A stretch of DNA of 33,480 nucleotides, taken from the NCBI GenBank assembly GCA_017962845.1, contig JAGCUN010000031.1, positions 1 through 33,480 of the forward strand, in the 5' to 3' direction. Below the pieces are notes generated by a model, which was not told where the DNA came from, ran no database searches, and saw only the letters and a program-made list of their open reading frames with translations. Positions 23,265-29,424 of this stretch are shown one piece after another. Within the stretch, counting starts at the first letter, position 1, and each line of letters starts with the position of its first letter. The stretch comes from Bacteroidales bacterium (lineage in GTDB: Bacteria > Bacteroidota > Bacteroidia > Bacteroidales > WCHB1-69). The position numbers and the translations under genes are program-made.

Positions 23265-24557
23265 CTATTGTATGCGTTGCACCTCCTCGCGCAACACGTC
23301 GCGGAAGGGAATCTGCTTGCGGCGCGACCGCTCCAGCAGGTTCAGGTACCACTGGTGTTTGCCGTTCTCCGTAGTGTTCATGATGCAGTTAAAAGCGGCA
23401 ATGTCGGGCTGGATCTTCCAATTGGGATCGAGGGCTGCCAAAGCCTCCTCCACAAACTGCCATCCGAAGTTGTAAAGATTGGCATCGGTTATCATTAATA
23501 AGATAACATCTTTATTTTCAATAACTTCCTTTATTTTACTCTTGTCCACCCATTCAATAGGGTCCCAAATGTTGGGGTAAACGGTGAGGTTGTAATACCA
23601 GAAAGTGTTGTCGGAGAAGAGGTTCTCGGCGATGCCGCTGTTCCAGATACTCCAGTAATAGCTGTCGGCGACGGTAAGCACGCGAGGCTGGGTGAAGGAG
23701 CTGTCGTCGTGGCGGAAGTAGCAGATGGGGAAGTTGAGGGTTTCGTGAGGGAGGGTGAAAAGCAGGTTCATGGCGGGCTCCATGTCGAAATCCAAGTCCT
23801 TGTTATATTTTGAGTTACTGTCGCCCGCGAAGACGATATCGGGCAGGTTAATACGGCATTCGTGTTCGATGTAGCGGGCGAGGGTGTCGGCGGCCTGCCA
23901 GAGTCCGTAGCTGCTCCAATGCACGCCGTATTTCGAGTAGAGCGGGTGAGGCGAAGTGGCCTTGCGGCGGGAGAAGTAGCCGTTGAGGTCGAGGTAGTGC
24001 ACGCCGGCGCGGTCGCAGGCCGCTGTGAAAGCCTCGTAGTTGCTGGTGGTTTTCACAGTAGGCTGGTAGCGGTTGGGGATGTTCTCCGGACTGAAGTGCG
24101 CTTTGCCCGGTTCGAATACCAACAGCAACTCTATCCCGTACTTTTCTTGCAAAAGAGTTTGCAGGACTTTCAGATTTTCAACCTTTTTTTCTACAAAATC
24201 TTTACCGATATAATTATGACCGAGATATTCGGTGATGTACATCTCCTCATAAAAACAGTCATTCTTTCCCAAAACTAATTTTTCGGCATTAGTATATCTA
24301 AAAAGTCTGAAATTTAACTCATTGTGAAGACGTACCCAGTGGTTGGCACACCCCATATTCTGCTTTACTTGATCTTCGATGGAATTCTGCCACTCATGGT
24401 TTTGAATATGATGCCATGAAAATTTAGCCCTTTCTGCGTCCTGAACGCCATACAGCTTTTCGCCCGACAGAGAAGGGAAGAAGGCAAGAACCAGCGGTGC
24501 AAAGAGCAGCGGCAGAAGCAGCAGCCACAATATAAAGCCGGGGTTAGAATGTTTCAT
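23265..24557 (-). CDS. DHHW / AlgX-like SGNH-fold envelope protein
   Basis: A 430-residue membrane-anchored periplasmic protein. It has an N-terminal signal anchor (NPGFILWLLLLPLLFAPLVLAFF), and a GKNDCFYEEMYITEYLGH segment typical of AlgJ/AlgX-type proteins. It then has LLVFEPGKAHFSPENIPNRY, a YGVHWSSYGLWQAADTL block with the His-Trp-Ser of this group, and TVADSYYWSIWNS carrying the Asp-Ser pair. Relatives act with an MBOAT protein in O-acetylation of exopolysaccharides, but no MBOAT gene is in the window. The start at 24557 is preferred to 24578 because it gives an ATGA overlap with the upstream NYN gene and begins right before the signal anchor. The acceptor is unknown. Confidence 0.75.
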   Translation of the reverse strand: MKHSNPGFILWLLLLPLLFAPLVLAFFPSLSGEKLYGVQDAERAKFSWHHIQNHEWQNSIEDQVKQNMGCANHWVRLHNELNFRLFRYTNAEKLVLGKNDCFYEEMYITEYLGHNYIGKDFVEKKVENLKVLQTLLQEKYGIELLLVFEPGKAHFSPENIPNRYQPTVKTTSNYEAFTAACDRAGVHYLDLNGYFSRRKATSPHPLYSKYGVHWSSYGLWQAADTLARYIEHECRINLPDIVFAGDSNSKYNKDLDFDMEPAMNLLFTLPHETLNFPICYFRHDDSSFTQPRVLTVADSYYWSIWNSGIAENLFSDNTFWYYNLTVYPNIWDPIEWVDKSKIKEVIENKDVILLMITDANLYNFGWQFVEEALAALDPNWKIQPDIAAFNCIMNTTENGKHQWYLNLLERSRRKQIPFRDVLREEVQRIQ

Positions 24558-25195
24558 ATTTCTTGGTATTCTTTCCATTTTGTGGGTATGCTTAAGTCAA
24601 AATCTGATTGAGATAAATGAACCTTATCTGGTAGAATACAATTGCGAAATCTTGTTTCGTAACGTTCTAAATTAATCACGCGAGATGAGCTGATGTTATT
24701 TAAACTATTGGAGTGATGAAATGGGGGAAAATATACAAACACTTTTATTCCTGCGTCTTTTGCCAGTTCAATTGCAGGAATCATATCACTGTCGGCTGAA
24801 ACAACAATGGCCACATCGCAGATGTGATTATTAGCGTCGTTAACGATTTGGGTGGCAATTCTCACATCCGATTCTTTTTCTTCGTATGTCTTAATCAAAT
24901 ATCCGCAGTTGAAGCATTTGATGGTTTTGTGTAAATACTTACCTAAAATGAGTTGAAATTTTGAATTTTCTTTATTCGCCTGAAAAAATGCATTTTGACG
25001 CAGTGCTTTGTCTATATTGTCAGGTTTCGCAGAAAAATATTTGACACATAGCAACTCCTGATCTGGTTTTATAAACATTTCAAAAAATTTAACCACATCA
25101 AGCCAATAGAAACGCCGCCACTTATAGTTTTTCTTTAAACCATAATAAAAATTGAAACCATCAATATAGACTATAACCTTCTGTTTCTCCATCAT
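24554..25195 (-). CDS. NYN-domain (PIN-like) putative ribonuclease
   Basis: A 213-residue cytosolic protein with a NYN/LabA-type PIN-like fold. The acidic metal-binding residues are all visible: Asp12 in VYIDGFNFYYG, Asp110 in EEKESDVRIATQIV, and Asp135 and Asp137 in VVSADSDMIPAI. A Cys94-x2-Cys97 pair (KCFNCG) in the middle could bind zinc. These residues predict metal-dependent RNase activity; the target is unknown. The gene is strikingly AT-rich beside its neighbours. Its stop overlaps the DHHW start (ATGA). It has a promoter at 25264-25295 and a short leader with two hairpins. There are two adjacent Met codons, at 25195 and 25192, and either could start. It might be a toxin, an RNA-decay factor or a defence effector. 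Confidence 0.85.
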   Translation of the reverse strand: MMEKQKVIVYIDGFNFYYGLKKNYKWRRFYWLDVVKFFEMFIKPDQELLCVKYFSAKPDNIDKALRQNAFFQANKENSKFQLILGKYLHKTIKCFNCGYLIKTYEEKESDVRIATQIVNDANNHICDVAIVVSADSDMIPAIELAKDAGIKVFVYFPPFHHSNSLNNISSSRVINLERYETRFRNCILPDKVHLSQSDFDLSIPTKWKEYQEI

Positions 25196-25197
25196 TT

Positions 25198-25251
25198 AAA
25201 AATTAAGCCCACTCGTTAAAGTGGGCAGGCCTTAGTATTTTCCACCTAAGG
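25198..25251 (-). promoter_or_regulatory. Structured 5' leader of the NYN gene
   Basis: Read on the minus strand, hairpin one is CCTTAG (25251-25246), a 10-nt loop and CTAAGG (25235-25230). Hairpin two is GCCCACT (25226-25220), a 6-nt loop and AGTGGGC (25213-25207), followed by TTAATTTTT that ends 2 nt before the ATG. Hairpin two plus the U-rich tract resembles an intrinsic terminator or attenuator and would also bring structure close to the start codon. It could alternatively terminate read-through from the upstream protease gene. Confidence 0.6.
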
Positions 25252-25263
25252 GGGATTCGGCTA

Positions 25264-25295
25264 CAAAAGTACAATAATTTTTAATTTCGATACAA
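25264..25295 (-). promoter_or_regulatory. Promoter of the NYN gene
   Basis: On the minus strand a -33 TTTG (25295-25292) and a -7 TACTTTTG (25271-25264) are spaced 20 bp apart, a full match to the Bacteroidota consensus. Transcription should begin near 25257, just before the two hairpins. Confidence 0.7.
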
Positions 25296-25390
25296 AGAAA
25301 TTATAATTATTGTGTTAAATTTTGTTAAAATAATTAATTAATACAAATAACTCATTGATTATTAAATATTTCTATTTTATTATGTTGGAG

Positions 25391-26080
25391 TTAAAACCAC
25401 CAAGGAAGGATATTCACTTTCACCAAGCTCAGGTAGGCCATCACAAGGGCGAAGAGGGCGAACAGCACGGCCCAGATGATAGCGGGCAAGTGGGTGAATT
25501 TGTGCAGGTTGGTGGCATCGCCGGCCTTGTCGGGCGTTTTTGCCGACAGCCATACCAGCACCCAAGTGGACCACACCGACTCCACCAAGATCATCATGCT
25601 ATAGAACCATGCCACGATTTCGTTGGCGGTATCGTTGCGCCAGAAATAGAGCAAGGCGATATTGATGAGCGCGAAAACCAGCACCCAAATTGCACCATAC
25701 CAGTTGCGAATCCAGAAAATGAGCATGAGAATGAAAATAGCAGTCAGTCCCACCAAAATCCACTTTTCATAGCCTACCGACAGGAGGAAGAAGCAGACGA
25801 AAGCCATCACAGAAGCGAACGGATAGCCGGCCAGACTCACCAGAGTGGATTTGAATTTGGAGTCGGACTTGGTGGTGGTGACACCGCTGGTATCTTGGAA
25901 AACCTTGATATTCGACACTTTACCCTGGAGCAGCAGCGACATCAGGGCGTGCCCCAGTTCATGGATGAGCGTGTTGATGATGTTGAAGAATTTCCCCACC
26001 ACCGGAATGCGGGGCAGCAAAAAAGCCGCCACCAGCAGGTAGTAAAAGAGATGGATGCCTAAAAAATGCAGATGCTCCAT
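25391..26080 (-). CDS. M50-like membrane zinc metalloprotease
   Basis: A 229-residue polytopic membrane protein. The zinc-binding motif HELGH (His40, Glu41, His44) lies at the end of the first hydrophobic segment, in INTLIHELGHALMSLLLQG, as in M50B-like peptidases of Bacteroidota. At least five further hydrophobic segments follow, including ALFALVMAYLSLV near the C-terminus. It lacks the PDZ domain and the length of RseP-type site-2 proteases. Substrate is unknown. It is the last gene of a three-gene minus-strand unit after a secreted protein and an FHA membrane protein, with 46 nt to the FHA gene and no promoter consensus between. Confidence 0.8.
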   Translation of the reverse strand: MEHLHFLGIHLFYYLLVAAFLLPRIPVVGKFFNIINTLIHELGHALMSLLLQGKVSNIKVFQDTSGVTTTKSDSKFKSTLVSLAGYPFASVMAFVCFFLLSVGYEKWILVGLTAIFILMLIFWIRNWYGAIWVLVFALINIALLYFWRNDTANEIVAWFYSMMILVESVWSTWVLVWLSAKTPDKAGDATNLHKFTHLPAIIWAVLFALFALVMAYLSLVKVNILPWWF

Positions 26081-26126
26081 ATTTGGAAGTCGCAGATGCC
26101 GCTCGTATGTTTAGGCCATGTGGATT

Positions 26127-26714
26127 TTAATAAAAGAAATCCTCAATATCACTGATTTCGTAGTGCCCGTTGCCGATGGAGGCTATCACCAAAAATATGA
26201 TAAAAAGTACGACTACCGATATGACAAGACCTGCGATGGCCAGTCCTTTCTTTCTGTTTTTCAACGAAACTCCTACAATGGAGAAGGCAAGACCCAGCAA
26301 AAAGAGGATAACATCCACAACAGGGATCCAGCACAGCACCAAAGCGAGCAGGCTGAGCACGAAGCCGGCGGTGCCCATGCCGTTTTTGGAACGGACACGC
26401 GGAGCGGGAGCGGGCGGAACCGGACGTTGGTAAGGCTGCTGATAAGAAGCCGGATATGGTGTAGGGGGCAAAAAATAGTCAAGCCATGGCAAGGTGGTAG
26501 TACCGATGCGTACCACATCGCCGCTTCTCAGCAACGTATTAGGTTTCAACAACATGGTGTCGTTGACATACGTGCCATTAGTGGAATTCAAGTCTGTAAC
26601 ACGGAATTCCCCATTGTCGTCTTGCGAAATCTCACAATGGTTCAACGATACCGCGGGGTCATTAATAAAGACATCATTATTTTGTCCTCGGCCAATTCTT
26701 ATGATTTTTGCCAT
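26127..26714 (-). CDS. FHA-domain protein with C-terminal DUF4190-like membrane domain
   Basis: A 195-residue inner-membrane protein. Residues 1-80 form a forkhead-associated domain with the expected phosphothreonine-binding residues: the GRGQNND loop, SLNHCEI (Ser-x2-His), and STNGTYVN. Residues about 85-115 are a Pro/Tyr-rich linker (TPYPASYQQPYQRPVPPAP). Two membrane helices follow (GFVLSLLALVLCWIPVVDVILFLL and LAIAGLVISVVVLFIIFL), separated by VSLKNRKKG, as in DUF4190. The domain reads phosphothreonine on partners, implying a Ser/Thr kinase elsewhere; none is in the window. It lies 27 nt after the secreted-protein gene and 46 nt before the protease gene. Confidence 0.88.
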   Translation of the reverse strand: MAKIIRIGRGQNNDVFINDPAVSLNHCEISQDDNGEFRVTDLNSTNGTYVNDTMLLKPNTLLRSGDVVRIGTTTLPWLDYFLPPTPYPASYQQPYQRPVPPAPAPRVRSKNGMGTAGFVLSLLALVLCWIPVVDVILFLLGLAFSIVGVSLKNRKKGLAIAGLVISVVVLFIIFLVIASIGNGHYEISDIEDFFY

Positions 26715-26741
26715 AAAATCCTGTATATTAAAGTTTTAATA

Positions 26742-27113
26742 CTATTTCTTTTCATATTCCACATCCCGCACGTCTCCCCATTCGCCAGCGGGGTTGTAGT
26801 CGGAAGTGCCGCCTGATGTACAGCCTGCATACCCATCACGCCAGTGACTGCTGTACTCACCGTCTTTCACGCGGTACTGGTAGGTAATCGACACGTAGCT
26901 GTCGGTGTTATTGTAGAATTTGATGACGTACTCTTCCAGGGTTGAGTACCAATAAACTTCATAGCTAACACCTTCGTTACAATCAAGGCCATTTACGGTG
27001 AAAGTAACTTCCACGTTGCTTTGTGGTTCATCGGGGATATTGGAGGTTGAAGCAGCATACCCCATTGCGGTTAAAGTGATTGCAAAAAACAGCAGCAACA
27101 ATTTTTTCATCAT
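26742..27113 (-). CDS. Small secreted protein of unknown function
   Basis: A 123-residue protein with signal peptide MMKKLLLLFFAITLTAMGYA and no lipobox, so it is expected to be periplasmic or secreted. The mature part is beta-rich and aromatic, with two cysteines (LDCNEG and AGCTSG) that could form a disulphide, and repeated Tyr-Trp segments such as YEVYWYSTLEEYVIKFYNN. I do not recognise a family. It heads the FHA-protease unit. Two TATTTTTG elements on the minus strand, at 27164-27171 and 27177-27184, could drive the operon. Confidence 0.7.
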   Translation of the reverse strand: MMKKLLLLFFAITLTAMGYAASTSNIPDEPQSNVEVTFTVNGLDCNEGVSYEVYWYSTLEEYVIKFYNNTDSYVSITYQYRVKDGEYSSHWRDGYAGCTSGGTSDYNPAGEWGDVRDVEYEKK

Positions 27114-27163
27114 TATTTTCCATTGTTATAGGCCATCATGACGTCGGCTCAAAAGTGAATTTC

Positions 27164-27184
27164 CAAAAATACGCGGCAAAAATA
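27164..27184 (-). promoter_or_regulatory. Two overlapping-range -7 elements for the secreted protein/FHA/protease unit
   Basis: The minus strand carries TATTTTTG at 27171-27164 and again at 27184-27177, 51-64 nt before the start at 27113. One or both could be active. Confidence 0.5.
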
Positions 27185-27218
27185 ATCATTTTTTTCACAT
27201 CATGGCACATTAAACAAA

Positions 27219-27255
27219 AAAAAGCAGCCCTTCAGAATTCTGAAGGGCTGCTTTT
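27219..27255 (-). terminator. Bidirectional-looking terminator after tRNA-Leu(CAG)
   Basis: A near-perfect inverted repeat centred on GAATTC: AAGCAGCCCTTCA on the left pairs with TGAAGGGCTGCTT on the right, with A and T runs outside. On the minus strand the stem is followed by a long T-run, directly 3' of the tRNA. Confidence 0.92.
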
Positions 27256-27256
27256 G

Positions 27257-27337
27257 TGCCCGGGACAAGAGTCGAACTTGCACGTCTCTCGACACTCGCA
27301 CCTGAAACGAGCGCGTCTACCATTCCGCCACCCGGGC
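27257..27337 (-). tRNA. tRNA-Leu (anticodon CAG)
   Basis: On the minus strand it begins GCCCGGGTGGCGGAATGG and ends CCCGGGCA, with a fully paired 7-bp acceptor stem and no encoded CCA. The anticodon stem CTCGT/GCGAG encloses loop TTCAGGT, giving anticodon CAG (Leu, CUG). The variable arm is long, as in type II tRNAs. It lies 7 nt after the trxA stop and directly before a strong terminator, so it is probably cut from the trxA transcript. Confidence 0.95.
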
Positions 27338-27344
27338 AGGGTTG

Positions 27345-27659
27345 CTATATCAACGAGTCGATGAGTTTCACGAGGTCGTTCTTGCGCTGCAGACCGACCA
27401 GGGTTTCCACCACCTCGCCATTTTTCAGGAACACCAGCATCGGGATATTGCGTACGCCGAACTGCATGGCGATGTCGTTGTTCTCGTCAGTGTCGCACTT
27501 GCCGATGACGACCTTGCCTTCATATTCGTTGGACAGTTCGTCCATGATCGGAGCCAAAGCGCGGCAGGGACCGCACCACGTTGCCCAAAAGTCAATGATC
27601 ACCAGCTTGTCGCTTTTGATGACTTCTTCGAAGTTTCCGCTGTTGATTTCTAATGCCAT
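27345..27659 (-). CDS. trxA: Thioredoxin
   Basis: A 104-residue cytosolic disulphide reductase. The active site is WATWCGPCR, and the cis-proline loop is VRNIPMLVFLKNGE, with the FDFWA-like IIDFWATW strand before the active site. Length matches classical thioredoxin. The start MALEINSGNFEEVI is chosen because the much longer in-frame extension upstream (to 27839) runs through promoter and repeat DNA and has no thioredoxin homology. The promoter is upstream at about 27692-27720. The stop lies 7 nt from tRNA-Leu(CAG), implying a shared transcript. Confidence 0.96.
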   Translation of the reverse strand: MALEINSGNFEEVIKSDKLVIIDFWATWCGPCRALAPIMDELSNEYEGKVVIGKCDTDENNDIAMQFGVRNIPMLVFLKNGEVVETLVGLQRKNDLVKLIDSLI

Positions 27660-27691
27660 TGTGTTTGATTTATGGTTTTGAAAAAAGCGTG

Positions 27692-27720
27692 CAAAAATAC
27701 AACTTTTTTTGAAATCCCAA
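27692..27720 (-). promoter_or_regulatory. Promoter of trxA (and probably tRNA-Leu)
   Basis: On the minus strand a -33 TTG (27720-27718) and a -7 TATTTTTG (27699-27692) are separated by 18 bp, with the trxA ATG 32 nt beyond the -7 element. Confidence 0.65.
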
Positions 27721-27750
27721 TTCATCTTTTGAAAATATTTTTTTGTGGGT

Positions 27751-27841
27751 GAAAAATGCCAAGTTCCCAAACGAAAACGTGCCAACTTCCCAAATGAAAA
27801 TAGGCCAAGTTCCCAAGCGAAAACGTGCCAAATTCCCAAAT
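27751..27841. repeat. Four-copy 23-bp tandem repeat between divergent promoters
   Basis: Units run 27751-27772 (22 bp), 27773-27795, 27796-27818 and 27819-27841 (23 bp each). Consensus parts are GAAAAcgtGCCAA followed by nTTCCCAAnn. Units 2 and 4 differ at only one position. The array lies between the -33 of trxA and the -33 of the DUF4143 ATPase gene, so it could be an operator array or a variable-length spacer. Confidence 0.85.
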
Positions 27842-27853
27842 GGAAGATAAAAA

Positions 27854-27885
27854 TTTGCGTAATTGATTTATTTGTAGTATTTTTG
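27854..27885 (+). promoter_or_regulatory. Promoter of the AAA/DUF4143 gene
   Basis: A -33 TTTG at 27854-27857 and a -7 TATTTTTG at 27878-27885 are spaced 20 bp apart, a full consensus match. The ATG follows 22 nt later at 27908. Confidence 0.75.
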
Positions 27886-27907
27886 CCGCGAATTAAAAAT
27901 ACTCATT

Positions 27908-29185
27908 ATGGGTGCTTACAAACCGCGAATTGCCGACCAGATGTTGGTGGCGAGATTGAGACGAAAAGGGGCTGTGCTTATTGAAGGACCAAAGTGGTGC
28001 GGAAAGACCACCACGGCCGAACAGCAGGCGGCCAGTGTGCTGTATATGGCGGATCCTATGCGCAAGCAGCAGAACCTTCAGGCCGCCAAAATCAACGTAA
28101 AGCAACTTTTGGATGGCGATACTCCGCGATTGATTGACGAGTGGCAGATTGCGCCGTCGCTTTGGGACAGTGTGCGATTTGAAGTCGATCACCGCGAGGG
28201 GTGGGGGCATTTTATTCTCACCGGGAGTAGCGTGCCACCATCTACAGATGAAATCGTTCATTCTGGCACAGGTCGTTTTGCCAAGCTGAAGATGCGCACG
28301 ATGTCGCTGTTTGAATCCGGCGATTCGACGGGCACGGTGAGCCTGTCGGAGTTATTTGCAGAAGAGAAGAAACCTATTTCAGGGAATAGCTGCATCAACA
28401 TCAATCGGTTGGCTTATCTGATTTGCCGGGGCGGTTGGCCGGGTGCATTGGAGTTGGATGAAACAGATGCACTTGCGCAGGCTTTTGATTATTTCGATGT
28501 GGTGTGCGACAGCGACATCTCTCGTGTAGATAATGTGCAGCGCGACCCGCAAAGAGTGCGGCTGCTTATGCGTTCGTATGCCCGTCACCAAGGCACGATG
28601 GCCACCATCGGCACCATTTTGGGAGACCTGAAAGCGAACGAAGCCAGCAGTTTATCAGACAACACCGTTTATGATTACCTCAAGGCGCTCAAAAAGATTT
28701 TTGTGGTGGAGGATATGCCGGCTTGGAATCCGAACCTACGGAGCAAGACGGCCATACGCACGAGCGACAACCATTACTTCATAGATCCGAGTATTGCGAC
28801 CGCTGCCTTGGGCGCAGGCCCGAATGATCTGTTGAACGATTTGGATACGATGGGGTTGATGTTTGAAACCCTTGCCGTGCGCGACCTTCGGGTGTATGCC
28901 GATGCCATAGACGGACAGGTGTATCACTACCGCGACAAAAAAGGGTTGGAATGCGACGCCGTTGTTCATCTAAGAAATGGCTCCTACGGACTTATCGAAA
29001 TAAAACTTGGAGGTGACAATTTGATTGACGATGGTGCAGCATCGCTCACCGCCTTGGCCGCCGACATCGACACCACCCGCATGAAATCGCCGTCGTTCAT
29101 GATGGTTTTGACCGGAATCGGCGATTTCCCCTACCAGCGCGACGACGGCGTGTATGTGGTGCCTGTAGGGTGCTTGAGGGGATAG
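27908..29185 (+). CDS. AAA_14 / DUF4143 ATPase
   Basis: A 425-residue cytosolic P-loop ATPase. Walker A is GPKWCGKTT with Lys33. A Walker B-like segment TPRLIDEWQ follows, then FILTGSS (sensor 1-like). The middle is a winged-helix-like region (LKANEASSLSDNTVYDYLKALKKIFVV). The C-terminal DUF4143 part contains GLECDAVVHLRNGSYGLIEIKLGG, with Asp and Glu-x-Lys arranged as in PD-(D/E)xK nucleases. The family is abundant in Bacteroidota and poorly understood; ATP-dependent DNA processing or a regulatory role is inferred. It is divergent from trxA with a repeat array in between, and a palindrome lies just after its stop. Confidence 0.9.
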   Translation: MGAYKPRIADQMLVARLRRKGAVLIEGPKWCGKTTTAEQQAASVLYMADPMRKQQNLQAAKINVKQLLDGDTPRLIDEWQIAPSLWDSVRFEVDHREGWGHFILTGSSVPPSTDEIVHSGTGRFAKLKMRTMSLFESGDSTGTVSLSELFAEEKKPISGNSCININRLAYLICRGGWPGALELDETDALAQAFDYFDVVCDSDISRVDNVQRDPQRVRLLMRSYARHQGTMATIGTILGDLKANEASSLSDNTVYDYLKALKKIFVVEDMPAWNPNLRSKTAIRTSDNHYFIDPSIATAALGAGPNDLLNDLDTMGLMFETLAVRDLRVYADAIDGQVYHYRDKKGLECDAVVHLRNGSYGLIEIKLGGDNLIDDGAASLTALAADIDTTRMKSPSFMMVLTGIGDFPYQRDDGVYVVPVGCLRG

Positions 29186-29204
29186 GAGGGAAAGTCTGTT
29201 GACA

Positions 29205-29231
29205 AATTGTGCCAATCGAATTGGCACAATT
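29205..29231. repeat. 12-bp-stem palindrome after the DUF4143 gene
   Basis: AATTGTGCCAAT, loop CGA and ATTGGCACAATT form a perfect stem, 20 nt after the stop. No T-run follows, so it is a poor intrinsic terminator. Its GTGCCAA core is the same heptamer found in units 2 and 4 of the 23-bp repeat array upstream of the gene. Confidence 0.85.
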
Positions 29232-29349
29232 GGGATGAGCGTCCCCATGTCTCTTACTTGTTGTACCCTTATCAGCAACTCATTGCTAATGCATCATAAT
29301 TATTTGTAAAAATTTAATATTTGTCTGCCGCATTCTGATAAATAAGTCG

Positions 29350-29357
29350 TATCTTTG
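29350..29357 (+). promoter_or_regulatory. -7 element for the hsdR gene
   Basis: TATCTTTG lies 67 nt before the hsdR ATG. The nearest TTG (29321-29323) is 26 bp upstream, too far for a standard -33 element. Confidence 0.55.
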
Positions 29358-29424
29358 CGGACTAAAAAAATTGGAATAGTATTCCTTTCACTTTATAGTA
29401 AAGAATAGTTATAATTCGATAGTT

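Noticed and set aside
25196..25260. Classical type III toxin-antitoxin RNA
   Set aside because: There is only one copy of each hairpin and no tandem repeats, and NYN is not the ToxN fold. Kept only as a hypothesis under findings.
27660..27839. N-terminal extension of thioredoxin
   Set aside because: The in-frame extension translates the promoter and tandem-repeat DNA and has no thioredoxin similarity.
27751..27841. CRISPR array
   Set aside because: The 23-bp units abut with no spacers between them and no cas genes are near.
29205..29231. Rho-independent terminator of the DUF4143 gene
   Set aside because: The stem is perfect but is followed by TGGGATGAGC on the plus strand and AAATTTGTC-type sequence on the minus, with no T-run.
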